Below, one piece after another: positions 43,190 to 51,887 of a stretch of 64,000 bases of DNA (position 1 is its first letter; each line of letters begins with the position of its first letter). A program made the translations under genes and the position numbers. The stretch covers positions 310,001-374,000 of the forward strand of contig CAVQXR010000002.1 in NCBI GenBank assembly GCA_963717955.1, in the 5' to 3' direction. The notes beneath the pieces are model-generated. The model was not told the DNA's origin. It did no database searches and saw only the letters and a program-made list of their open reading frames with translations. This DNA is from CAVQXR01 sp963717955 (GTDB lineage: Bacteria; Actinomycetota; Thermoleophilia; Gaiellales; Gaiellaceae).

Positions 43190-45254
43190 CGGGATCTCCT
43201 TTCTGCGTCAGCACGAGGCGCGCGTCGAGCGCGACCGCCTCGTCGGTGGTGACGAGCAGCGGGTTGACCTCGATCTCGGCGACGGCGGGCCGCTCCGCCG
43301 CCACCCGGGAGAGCGATGCTACCGCGGCGGCCGCGGCGCGGATCGCGACCGGTGGGCGGCCCCGTGCGCCGAGCAGCAGCGATGACCCCTTGAGAGACCG
43401 GAGCAGGCGCTCGGCGCCGGCGGGTGTGACCGGGGCGAGCGCGACGGCCACGTCGCCGAGAAGCTCGGCGTAGATCCCGCCGATGCCGACGAGGACGATG
43501 GGCCCGAACCGGGCGTCGAGTCGCGTGCCGGCGATCAGCTCGACGCCCGAGCCGACCGGCGCCGTCCGCTCGACGGAGTAACCTGGCGCTCGAAGCCGTG
43601 TTGCCATTTCAGAAAACACCAGCTCGAGCGCCTCCGGGCTTGCGATCCCGAGGGCCACGCCTCCGGCGTCGGACTTGTGCAGCTGTCCGAGCGCCTTGAG
43701 CACGATCGGGTAGCCGAGCTCATCTGCCGCCGCGAGCGCCTCCGCGGCCGCCTCCACCCGGCGCGCCTCGACGAACGGCAGGCCGGCATCCGCCAGGAGA
43801 GCGCGGGCCTCGAAGTACCCGTCTCCGACGGGCTCTTCGTCTCGGGCTGCGGGAAGCTTCGGCACGCCGGCTGGGGAGCTCTCTGCGCGGTCGGCGAGCC
43901 GCGCGAGCATCTGGACGGCCACCTCGATGTCCCCGTAGGCGGGCACCCCGTTGCTCCGGAAGACTCGGGCGGCCGGGCCCCGCGGGTACATGGTCTGCAC
44001 GGCCAGCGGCCGGCCGATGTCGACCGATGCCCGGGCCATTCCGAGGGCGGCGTCCGTCTCCTGGGCCTCGTACTCCGGGCCGTACTCCGCGTAGCCCCCG
44101 AAGTAACCGGTCAGGACGACGGCGTCGGCCTCGCCGGACTCGAGGAGCAGACGCGCGGCCCGCTCGAAGCTCTCGGTCAGCAGCTCACCGCCGCCGGGGA
44201 TGTCGACGGGGTTGCGGGTCGATGCCGTGGGTCCGAGCGCGCCGGCGAGCCTTGCGGCGAGCTCGTCGCTCAAGCGGGGAACCATGAGGCCGGCTTCCGA
44301 GGCGAGATCGGCCGCAACGACGCCGTGGCCGCCTCCGTCGCCGAAGATCGCAAGCCGTCGTCCTCGCGGAAGCCTGGGTGTTAGCAGTGCGAGCGCAAGG
44401 TCGATCAGCTGCCGAGGAGTTCGCACGAGCTCGATGCCGGCGACCTGTGCCGCGGCCTGGACCGCGACGAGGTCGCTGACCAGCGCACCCGTGTGCGAGC
44501 GTGCCGCCCGCACGCTCGCGTCGCTTCGCCCCGCCGCGAGCAGGAGCACGGGTTTCCCCGCGAGTGTCGCCGCGTGGCACGCCGAGGCGAACGTCCGGCC
44601 GTCGCGAAAGTCCTCGAGATACAGCGCGATCACCCGGGTCTCGGGATCGGACGCGAACGAGCTCACCAGCTCCGCCGCTTCGAGGTCGGCCTGGTTGCCC
44701 AGGGAGGCGAACCGCGAGAAGCCGAGCCCCACCTCGGCTGCGAGCAACGCGACCTCGAGCCCGAGGTTGCCGCTCTGCGAGATGAGTCCGATCGGTCCCG
44801 CAGGGAGCTCGCTCCAGCCGATGTCCAGCTCGGCGCCCGCGTCGAAGGCGCCGAGGCAGTTCGGCCCGAGCAGGATCGCGCCGGCCGCACGAACGCGCTC
44901 GACGATCGCCCGCTCCTTCAGGGCGCCGGCTTCCCCGGACTCGCCCAGTCCCGCAGTGATCCCGATCAGCGCCTTCGCGCCGGCGGCGAGCGCGGCGTCC
45001 ACGGTCTCCTCGAAGGCGGGCTCGGGCACGGCGACGACCACGAGCTCGGCCGGCCCCGGGAGGTCGGCGAGCGAGCGGTAGGCCTGCTGCCCGAGGATCT
45101 CGCCCCCGTTGCGGTTCACGAGGTAGACAGGCCGTCGATCGGCGCCCAGAAGCGCTCCGCGGGCCAGGCCGTACCCCCACTTGACCGGGTCGGCCGAGGC
45201 ACCGACGACGGCGACCGACCGTGGGTCGAACAACGGTCGGAGGTCACGGGTCAC
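43179..45254 (-). CDS. NDP-forming acyl-CoA synthetase, fused subunits
   Basis: 691 aa with the same domain order as the gene at 34682: CoA-binding (LFDPRSVAVVGASADPVKWG), ligase domain (NPVDIPGGGE) and ATP-grasp (YPIVLKALGQLHKSDAGGVAL). The two proteins are paralogues, not near-identical copies. It would activate a carboxylic acid taken up by the MFS protein for the acyl-CoA dehydrogenase. The GTG at 45254 overlaps the ACAD stop by 4 bp (GTGA). Confidence 0.9.
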   Translation of the reverse strand: MTRDLRPLFDPRSVAVVGASADPVKWGYGLARGALLGADRRPVYLVNRNGGEILGQQAYRSLADLPGPAELVVVAVPEPAFEETVDAALAAGAKALIGITAGLGESGEAGALKERAIVERVRAAGAILLGPNCLGAFDAGAELDIGWSELPAGPIGLISQSGNLGLEVALLAAEVGLGFSRFASLGNQADLEAAELVSSFASDPETRVIALYLEDFRDGRTFASACHAATLAGKPVLLLAAGRSDASVRAARSHTGALVSDLVAVQAAAQVAGIELVRTPRQLIDLALALLTPRLPRGRRLAIFGDGGGHGVVAADLASEAGLMVPRLSDELAARLAGALGPTASTRNPVDIPGGGELLTESFERAARLLLESGEADAVVLTGYFGGYAEYGPEYEAQETDAALGMARASVDIGRPLAVQTMYPRGPAARVFRSNGVPAYGDIEVAVQMLARLADRAESSPAGVPKLPAARDEEPVGDGYFEARALLADAGLPFVEARRVEAAAEALAAADELGYPIVLKALGQLHKSDAGGVALGIASPEALELVFSEMATRLRAPGYSVERTAPVGSGVELIAGTRLDARFGPIVLVGIGGIYAELLGDVAVALAPVTPAGAERLLRSLKGSSLLLGARGRPPVAIRAAAAAVASLSRVAAERPAVAEIEVNPLLVTTDEAVALDARLVLTQKGDPGAR

Positions 45255-46408
45255 GCCGAGAGCAGCCGGCGTGAGATGATCAGCCGCTGGATCTCGGAGG
45301 TGCCTTCCTCGATCTCCTCGAGCTTCGCGTCGCGCATCCACTTCTCGACGGGGTACTCGCGCGAGTAACCCCAGCCACCGAGCGTCTGGACCGCCGCCCA
45401 TGCGCAGAACATCGCCGTCTCCGACGCGTAGAGCTTGGCCATCGCGGCTTCCTTCGGTACCAGCTCGCCGGCGTCGAGCGCGCGAGCGGCGCGCCACACG
45501 AGCAGGCGTGCCGCGTCGACGCGTGTCGCCATGTCGGCGAGCCTGAAGGCGACGGCCTGATGCTCGGCGATCGGCTTGCCGAACTGAACGCGCGTCCGCG
45601 CGTACTCGGTCGCGTACTCGAGCGCAGCGCGGGCCAGGCCGGTCGCGGCCGCGCCCAGCACGATCCGGGAGCGGTCGAACGTGCGCATCAGCCCGTAGAA
45701 GCCCTGGCCCTCGTCGCCGAGGCGGCGATCGTCGGGGAGGTGCACGTCCTCGAGGAACATCTCGGCGTTGACGATCGCCCGTTGGCCCATCTTCCGCATC
45801 GGGGCGCCGAAGGAGACCCCTGGGTCGGTCTTCTCGACCAGGAACGCCGTCACGCCCTTCGAGCGCGTCCCCGGAGCCACCGTCGCGAAGACGACGTAGA
45901 GCTCGGCGACCCCTCCGTTCGAGATCCAGGTCTTCTGGCCGCGGAGCACGTATCCGTCGTCTGCACGGCTCGCGGTCGTCTGCATCCCCGCGGCATCGGA
46001 CCCGAAATCGGGCTCGGTGGTCGCAAGGGCGGTGAGGGGCGGGTTGTCGCTGCAGAGCGGCTCGATCCAGCGGCGCTTCTGCTCGTCGCTCCCGAGCTCG
46101 AGCAGTGGCTCCGCGAAGAACCCGCCGGAGGTGACGAGGTTCCCGATCCCGGAGCACCCGTGGCAGAGCTCCTCCTGCACGAGGCACTGCGTGAAGACGT
46201 CCGTCATCCCACCGCCCCCATACTCCTCGGGGAGCATGTACGACGTGATCCCGAGCGAGACGGCCTTGTGCCAGATCGCCCAGGGCATCTCGGTGTCCGC
46301 CTCGTCGACGGCGAGGGAGATCGGCCTGATCTCCCTCGCGGCGAACTCCCGGCACAGCGCCTGGATCTCACGCTGCTCGGGGGTGAGGTCGACGATCGCC
46401 GCGGCCAT
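45251..46408 (-). CDS. Acyl-CoA dehydrogenase
   Basis: 385 aa. TTEPDFGSDAAG replaces the more common TEPGAGSD motif, then KTWISNGG, and the C-terminal EEIEEGTSEIQRLI with the catalytic Glu. It resembles the dehydrogenase at 1627 closely in N-terminal and mid regions. It is the second gene of the operon MFS, ACAD, acyl-CoA synthetase, dienoyl-CoA reductase, 12 bp after the MFS stop. Confidence 0.92.
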   Translation of the reverse strand: MAAAIVDLTPEQREIQALCREFAAREIRPISLAVDEADTEMPWAIWHKAVSLGITSYMLPEEYGGGGMTDVFTQCLVQEELCHGCSGIGNLVTSGGFFAEPLLELGSDEQKRRWIEPLCSDNPPLTALATTEPDFGSDAAGMQTTASRADDGYVLRGQKTWISNGGVAELYVVFATVAPGTRSKGVTAFLVEKTDPGVSFGAPMRKMGQRAIVNAEMFLEDVHLPDDRRLGDEGQGFYGLMRTFDRSRIVLGAAATGLARAALEYATEYARTRVQFGKPIAEHQAVAFRLADMATRVDAARLLVWRAARALDAGELVPKEAAMAKLYASETAMFCAWAAVQTLGGWGYSREYPVEKWMRDAKLEEIEEGTSEIQRLIISRRLLSA

Positions 46409-46420
46409 CTTCGAATCCTC

Positions 46421-47599
46421 TCAGATCGCCCGTCCGGGCTGCTCGGCCGGCAGCGCCGCGCCCACCGCGAGACTCGAAGACCGCCGCTGCAGGGCGGCCA
46501 GCGTGACGAAGCACGTGGCTGCGAGGAGGCCGTAGGTGGCCACGTCTCCGGCCGCACCGGCGAGCGCACCACCCACGGCCGTCCCGATCGCGAGTCCGGG
46601 CGCCCAGGCCAGGTTCATCAGTGCGAAACCGAGGGCGTGCGTCACGCCCGCCGCCTCGATGCCGTCCGAGAGGAGCGCCATCGACGGCGTCCAGAACATG
46701 CCGAACGCGATGCCGGCAAGCACGATCACCGCCGAGAGCGCCCAGCGCTCGGCGAGCCAGGGCAGGGTGAGCATCACGCCGGCGCTCGTCATGAGCCCGA
46801 TCCGCATCGGCGCCAGGCGTCCCTTCCTGTCGGACCACCGACCGATCAGCGGGCTGGTGACCGCCTCGAGGCAGCCCGAGACGAAGAACGTGGCCGCGAT
46901 GCCGGCGACGCCCCACCCCACGTCGTCGAGCTGGAGAGGACCGAGCACCGACAGCGCTCCGAACAGGAGGGCCGGCATGGTCATGAGCCACATCCCCGCG
47001 ATGACCGGCCGCTGCCGAAGGGCGACGAGGAGCAGCCTGAGCGGCTGCGGCTCCCCGCGCGCCGGTGCGGGAATCGTCAGGCCCCAGAGTGCGAGCAGGA
47101 GGGCGAGCGCAGCGACCCCACCGAAGCAGACCGCGCGCCCGAGCTCCGACGCGAGACCGCCGAGCACGGGACCGATCAGCGCCCCACCGATCGCGGCCGA
47201 CATGACGAAGCCGATCAGCTCGCCCCGCCGTTCGCGAGGGCCGGCCGCGATGACCCACGCGAGTGCCCCGGTCCAACAGAGCGTTCCCGCCACTCCCTGC
47301 GCGAACCTGGTGAGGGCGAGCGTCCACAGCTCGTCTGCGACACCGAAGGCCACGCTCGCGGCGGCGAGGCCGAGGAGGCCCGCGATCACTGTCCGCCGAA
47401 CGCCGAAGCGCGTCGCGATCATGGCGCTCGGGATCGCACCGGCGATCCCCCCGAGCGCGTAGCTCGCGACGAGAAGGCCGGCCTGCCACTTCACGAGCCC
47501 GAGGTCGTCGCGGAACATCGGGAGCAGCGGTGCGAGGGCCGCGAAGAAGATCGTCTCGACCAGCACCACCGCGCTCCCGAAGACGAGCAGCTTTCGCAC
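46421..47599 (-). CDS. Major facilitator superfamily transporter
   Basis: 392 aa with about 12 hydrophobic helices. The MFS loop signatures are present in degenerate form (SAMIATRFGVRRTV between helices 2 and 3, and IGRWSDRKGRL in the second half). The operon context suggests import of the carboxylic acid that the next three genes would process. The direction and substrate are inference. It is divergent from the cupin at 47651. Confidence 0.9.
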   Translation of the reverse strand: MRKLLVFGSAVVLVETIFFAALAPLLPMFRDDLGLVKWQAGLLVASYALGGIAGAIPSAMIATRFGVRRTVIAGLLGLAAASVAFGVADELWTLALTRFAQGVAGTLCWTGALAWVIAAGPRERRGELIGFVMSAAIGGALIGPVLGGLASELGRAVCFGGVAALALLLALWGLTIPAPARGEPQPLRLLLVALRQRPVIAGMWLMTMPALLFGALSVLGPLQLDDVGWGVAGIAATFFVSGCLEAVTSPLIGRWSDRKGRLAPMRIGLMTSAGVMLTLPWLAERWALSAVIVLAGIAFGMFWTPSMALLSDGIEAAGVTHALGFALMNLAWAPGLAIGTAVGGALAGAAGDVATYGLLAATCFVTLAALQRRSSSLAVGAALPAEQPGRAI

Positions 47600-47650
47600 G
47601 GCCCGATGCTAGCGTCCGGTCGGCTGACTCGAAGCGACCGAGGAGGAGCG

Positions 47651-48049
47651 ATGCGATTCGTGAGGATCGATCGGAACGAGGCCCGTCCACCCGCGCACCC
47701 GGAGTGGTTCCCCGGGACGGTGCACCAGCAGCTGATGAACGATCCTGGCACGGCCCAGGGGATCGAGTTGATCTCGGTGTGGTTCGACGCGGGCTCGCGC
47801 ACTCGACCGCACGTGCACCCGGTGGACCAGGTCCTCCAGGTCGTCGAGGGCGAAGGCGTCGTGGCCACAGAGACCGAGAAGCGCCTGATCCGCCCCGGCG
47901 ACTGGGTCGTCGTCCCTGCCGGCGTCTGGCACTGGCACGGCGCCACACCGGACTCGCCGATGTGTCACATCTCGATCAAGCAGACGTGCGAGACGGACTG
48001 GACATCGCCGTGGGGCGACTGGGAGTCGTACATGGAGGGTGCGAGCTGA
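47651..48049 (+). CDS. Cupin-domain protein
   Basis: 132 aa. Motif 1 is SRTRPHVHPVDQVLQVVEG (two His plus Gln/Glu) and motif 2 is PGDWVVVPAGVWHWHG (His), so a metal site is likely. The AGGAGGAGCG leader precedes the ATG. It is unlike the cupin at 20723 in sequence. It could be a dioxygenase-type, isomerase or binding cupin. It is divergent from the MFS operon. Confidence 0.85.
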   Translation: MRFVRIDRNEARPPAHPEWFPGTVHQQLMNDPGTAQGIELISVWFDAGSRTRPHVHPVDQVLQVVEGEGVVATETEKRLIRPGDWVVVPAGVWHWHGATPDSPMCHISIKQTCETDWTSPWGDWESYMEGAS

Positions 48050-48203
48050 CGACGACGGCGCGCGCAGATCTCGCGACTGTTCTGGTACCAACCCGGCACG
48101 ATCCGTGCGCCACTCGTGAATCGCGCTTCGATAGGCTAGTAAGCGGGAGGAGGCGAGGGGTGACCCCGGCTCTCGGGCGTGGCGTCGCCGGTCGGGACCG
48201 GCT

Positions 48204-48962
48204 CTACCAGAGGCCGCCGAGCGCGACGGTGACGGCCTCGCCGCTGATGCCGCTCGCTTCCTCGCTGGCGAGGAAGGTGATCGCAGCGGCGACCTCGTCC
48301 ATCGCCACCACGCGCCCCGGCGGGTAGCTTGCCCCCCGATCGGCCCAGACCTCCTCGATGCCGATTCCGCGGCGCTCGGCCTCCCGCGCGGCGGAGCGGT
48401 CGGCCATCTCGGTGCGCACCCAGCCCGGGAGGACGGCATTGCACGTGACGCCATGGGCGCCCAGATCCTGTGCGGCTGCGCGCATCAGGCCGAGGAGGCC
48501 GTGCTTCGAGGCACAGTAGGCGGACATGCGTGCCCCCCCGATCTCGCCGGCCGTCGAGCTCACCATCACGATCCGGCCGTAGCGCCGCTCGACCATGTCC
48601 CTCGCGGCGAGCCGCGTCAGCTCGAACGGACCGTGGAGGTTCGTCGCCATCGTCTCGTGCCAGACCTCGGGCGGCAGGTCCCAGATCTCGCTCTCACGGG
48701 CAGAGCCGATGCCGGCGTTGTTGACGAGGATCTCGATCGGCCCCATGCGGCGCGCCTCGTCGATGATCCGGGCACAGCCGTCCGCCGTGGCGACGCTCTC
48801 GGCGAGCGTCGCGCAGCCGGTCTCGGCTGCGAGCGTCGCGAGCTCGTCCTCGGTTCTCGCGACCGCGAGCACGCGGTCGCCGCGGGCGGCGAGCATCCGG
48901 GCGGTGGCGCGGCCGATTCCGCGCCCGGCGCCGGTCACGACGGCTATGCGTCCTACGGGCAT
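48204..48962 (-). CDS. Short-chain dehydrogenase/reductase
   Basis: 252 aa classical SDR: TGAGRGIGRATA, NNAGIGSA, Ser in MVSSTAGEIGG and the YxxxK pair in SAYCASKHG. It oxidises or reduces an alcohol/ketone with NAD(P). The start overlaps the M28 peptidase end by 10 bp, so both are probably on one transcript. The substrate is unknown. The 154 bp downstream to the cupin hold nothing recognisable. Confidence 0.9.
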   Translation of the reverse strand: MPVGRIAVVTGAGRGIGRATARMLAARGDRVLAVARTEDELATLAAETGCATLAESVATADGCARIIDEARRMGPIEILVNNAGIGSARESEIWDLPPEVWHETMATNLHGPFELTRLAARDMVERRYGRIVMVSSTAGEIGGARMSAYCASKHGLLGLMRAAAQDLGAHGVTCNAVLPGWVRTEMADRSAAREAERRGIGIEEVWADRGASYPPGRVVAMDEVAAAITFLASEEASGISGEAVTVALGGLW

Positions 48963-50830
48963 GGGAGCGCCATCCTACGGGCTGACGGCAGCGGCGGGCA
49001 GCGGCCATCGAGCGCCTTCGCCATCCCGACCAGCCGGGTCTCGAGCAGCCTCTGCGCCCGCCTGAGCTCTCGCTCGAGGCGTCGCTCGAGCCAGGGGCCC
49101 GGCGGGCGCGAGCCAGGCTCCCCGCGGAGCGAGGCGAGCTCTTCCCAGAGACCGGGCCCGGGGTTGAGGCGGCCCTGAGCCGCCCAGGTCGCTCGGGAGT
49201 CCGCCGCGGACGTGCGCACATGCTCGCGTGCGAACGCCTCCCGCGACAGGTCCGAGCAATGCGCGTTCAGGCCGCACGACGCGAGGGCGGCTGCCGCCTC
49301 GTCGAAACACCGGGCCCGGTAGGAACGGAGCGCCGCCCGCAGCTGTCGCAGGTCTCGCGCGGCCTGCGCATGCGGGTAGGCTGCCGCGCCGGCGGCGTCG
49401 AGCCCGTGGAGACCCCGCCCCGCGGCCGTGAACGAGGCGCAACCCTGCGTTGCCGCATACCGCGCCGCCGCCTGCTCGAGCCGCTGGCGGCCGGGCGAGC
49501 GGGGCACTCCGGACAGAGCTCTCCGGAGATGCCTGGCGCGGGCGCCGTGATCGAGGATTCCGTCGGGGTCGGCGTCGGCGGCGAGCAGCACCCGCAGGAA
49601 GACCCTGCCGAGGTCGGCGAGGTACTCGAAGTCGAGCCCGTCGACCGTGTCGAACTGCGTGTGATAAGCGTCGCGGGCGACCGCGTCGGTGAATGTCGAG
49701 ACATTGACGCCCGGGATCCCGGCCGCGAGGTGCGTCCACACGTCCGTGAGCGTGCTGGGAGGGTCGATCGTCCACCCGTGCGGGAGCAGGCCGTCACGCG
49801 CGGCCCGGCGGCAGAGCGCTCGCATCGACCGCGCGAGCTCCGGCGGCGCATCGAGTGACATGGGCTGTGCACGACCTCCCGAGCCCTCGAGGTTGAGGTA
49901 GAACGGGACGCGCGGTGACCAGCTTTGTCGGGCCTGGGTGATCCCGTACCAGGAGCCGTAGCACCAGTCGAACCGCGACCCTGCGATCCCGTATTCCTCG
50001 GCCGTGTGGGAGACGAAGGCGATGGGGTGCGCCGGCCGGTGCCCGGACTCGACGAGCGCCCGGGCGAGCGCAAGGAGCAGCGCCACGCCCGTCGCGTCGT
50101 CGTGGGCGGCATGAAACCAGCCGTCGTGATGGGCGCCGACGAGAAGCGGCGCGCCCCGGCGACGCCCGGGAAGGACGCCGAGCACGTTCTGGCCCCAGGC
50201 GGGTCGGAGCGACGCCAGCAGCACGACGGTGACGGTCGACCCCACCCTCCGCCAGAGCGTGGCCGCGTCCTCCTTGCGGATCGTCACGACGGGCGGCGCC
50301 TCCGGGTGCCACATACCGTCGAACGAGCCCAGTGCTTCGTCGCGCTGGAAGTACGGCCCGCCCGGGAAGCATGTGACGATCACCGCCACCGCCCCTCGCA
50401 GTCCGAGCTCGAGCCCGAACGCGTACGGCCACATGTCGCGATCCGACCAGTCGACGAGGACGATCCGACCCTCGACGTCGACGCCCTCGAGCTCGCCGCG
50501 CCCGCCGCGGGGGACGACGGCGAGCCTGCCCGACACGCCACCCGGCCCCGTGCCCGGGACGCCGCCGAGCGAGGCGCACTCGTACCGCGTCCGGCCGACC
50601 TGGACGAACGCCTCGCGCAGGCGCCAGGCGTCGACGGGAACCGGCTCCAGGCGGACATCGCGCAGGCCGAGATCGCGCATCTCCCCGGCCACGAGCGAGG
50701 CCGCCCGCCGATCCTCCGCGGTTCCCGCGACCCGGAACCCGAGTGGGCACGAGCCGATCGACGAGAGGCGCCGGACGACGGAGCGCAGGCAGCCAGGCTC
50801 GATGCGGCGCTCGACGTCCGGTGCGTCCAT
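48953..50830 (-). CDS. M28-family metallopeptidase with PA domain
   Basis: 625 aa. A PA-like insert (about 90-210) sits before the zinc peptidase domain. The peptidase has VGAHHDGWFHAAHDDATGVA (His, then bridging Asp), HTAEEYGIAG (catalytic and ligand Glu) and AYHTQFDTVD (last His). A C-terminal helical domain of about 170 residues follows, as in carboxypeptidase-II relatives. I see no signal peptide, so it is probably cytoplasmic. It would release N- or C-terminal amino acids from peptides. Confidence 0.86.
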   Translation of the reverse strand: MDAPDVERRIEPGCLRSVVRRLSSIGSCPLGFRVAGTAEDRRAASLVAGEMRDLGLRDVRLEPVPVDAWRLREAFVQVGRTRYECASLGGVPGTGPGGVSGRLAVVPRGGRGELEGVDVEGRIVLVDWSDRDMWPYAFGLELGLRGAVAVIVTCFPGGPYFQRDEALGSFDGMWHPEAPPVVTIRKEDAATLWRRVGSTVTVVLLASLRPAWGQNVLGVLPGRRRGAPLLVGAHHDGWFHAAHDDATGVALLLALARALVESGHRPAHPIAFVSHTAEEYGIAGSRFDWCYGSWYGITQARQSWSPRVPFYLNLEGSGGRAQPMSLDAPPELARSMRALCRRAARDGLLPHGWTIDPPSTLTDVWTHLAAGIPGVNVSTFTDAVARDAYHTQFDTVDGLDFEYLADLGRVFLRVLLAADADPDGILDHGARARHLRRALSGVPRSPGRQRLEQAAARYAATQGCASFTAAGRGLHGLDAAGAAAYPHAQAARDLRQLRAALRSYRARCFDEAAAALASCGLNAHCSDLSREAFAREHVRTSAADSRATWAAQGRLNPGPGLWEELASLRGEPGSRPPGPWLERRLERELRRAQRLLETRLVGMAKALDGRCPPLPSARRMALPCP

Positions 50831-50863
50831 GTTCGGACGCTACCTCAGCCGAAGCGGCAGAGG

Positions 50864-51041
50864 TCACGGCGACCCGGGGCGGCGTTCCCCGCCGTCCCCG
50901 AGCGGGGCGACCTCGTCGCCCGGGCCGCGCTTCGCGGGTTCGCCGGACGCGAACAGCGGCTGCAGCCGCCTGTAGTGGAGCTCGAGGTAGATCGCGACCT
51001 CGAGCGAGTCGATCTCGGGAAGCACGCGGATCTCCTCGAGC
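50864..51041 (-). pseudogene. 3' remnant of an unidentified gene
   Basis: About 60 codons with very high G/C third positions end at a TGA at 50864. The product reads ILLEEIRVLPEIDSLEVAIY and continues LELHYRRLQPLF. The frame upstream runs into sequence that is coding on the other strand, so the 5' part is missing. I cannot name the family. It may be a chance frame, but its codon use is like a gene. Confidence 0.35.
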
Positions 51042-51196
51042 AGGATCGGAAGGGTTCGCTCGAGCCCGGGAAGCTCGCCGACGTGATCGTGCTCGACCGT
51101 GACCCGTTCACCGTTCCGATCGACGACCTGAAGGAGATCAGGGTGGACCGGATCTATCTCGACGGCAAGGAGGTGTTCGACCGTGGTGTGGGCTGA
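51042..51196 (+). pseudogene. 3' remnant of a YtcJ-like amidohydrolase
   Basis: The last 51 codons of a metal-dependent amidohydrolase: RKGSLEPGKLADVIVLDRDP then IYLDGKEVFDRG and TGA. The same C-terminus is seen in the longer amidohydrolase at 11816 (SIEPGKLADLVVLDRDP). Nothing upstream matches the rest of the enzyme, so about 90% of the gene is missing. The join to the opposite-strand remnant near 51042 looks like a deletion/inversion point or assembly join. Confidence 0.7.
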
Positions 51197-51748
51197 CGAC
51201 CTGCTCGTCGTGGATCCCGCGGAGCTCGAGGAGCTGGTGCGGTTCGTGCCGGACCTGCCGGACCGCGGACCTTCTTCGCCGCGATGGCCGAGATGCCGGC
51301 CGGCGTGGCGGTGATCACCTCGTGGGACGCCGACCGGCGGCCGGTCGGAACGACCGTCTCCGCCGCGAGCTCGCTCTCGCTCGAGCCTGCGATGCTCCTC
51401 GTCTGCCTCGCCGGGACGTCCGAGACCTACCGGGCCCTCGCTCGGAGGGGAGAGTTCATCGTCAACATCCTCGCCGACGCTGAGGAGGAGCTCGCAGGAC
51501 GCCTCGCCGTCAAGGGAACCGACAAGTTCGACGGGGCCGACTGGACGCCGGGCCTGCACGACCTGCCGGAGCTGGCGGGCTGTGTGCTCGCCGCCGGCTG
51601 CGACGTCGCGAGGATGCATCCGGGCGGAGATCACGGGATCGTGCTCGGGCTCGTCAGGAAGGTCGAGATGGCGGGGGATGCTGTCCCGCTCGTCTACCAC
51701 CGGCGGCAGCTCGTCGGCTCGCCGGTCGCGGCTCAGCTCAGGAGCTGA
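51186..51748 (+). pseudogene. Flavin reductase-domain protein with one frameshift near the start
   Basis: The body from 51284 reads MAEMPAGVAVITSWDADRRP, VGTTVSAASSLSLEPAM and NILADAEEELA, the FMN-binding flavin reductase (FlaRed) fold of about 155 aa. In front of it a GTG at 51186 starts VWADDLLVVDPAELEELV in another frame. One missing base near 51265 would join the two as LPDRRTFFAAMAEMP, a normal family N-terminus. It might feed reduced flavin to an oxygenase. The agmatinase/Rieske pair follows on the same strand. Confidence 0.75.
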
Positions 51749-51855
51749 GCCCAAGGAGCCCGACGCCGACGACCACGCACAGCACACCGATCCATCGACA
51801 CGTTCAGTCCATCGCCGAGGAAGGCGACCCCGATCGCGCGCGGCCGCAATACTCT
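51738..51855 (-). pseudogene. 3' remnant of an EamA/DMT-type permease
   Basis: Read on the minus strand with one shift, the sequence gives AIGVAFLGDGLNV followed by a hydrophobic helix IGVLCVVVGVGLLGLSS and a stop. This is the typical last helix of drug/metabolite exporters. The rest of the gene is missing, replaced by the agmatinase leader. The call rests on about 40 residues. Confidence 0.4.
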
Positions 51856-51887
51856 ACGCCACCGCAACGCGACGAGGGAGGAATGGG

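Noticed and set aside
48050..48203. Possible small gene between cupin and SDR
   Set aside because: Short frames only, no ribosome site and no coding-like third-position bias.
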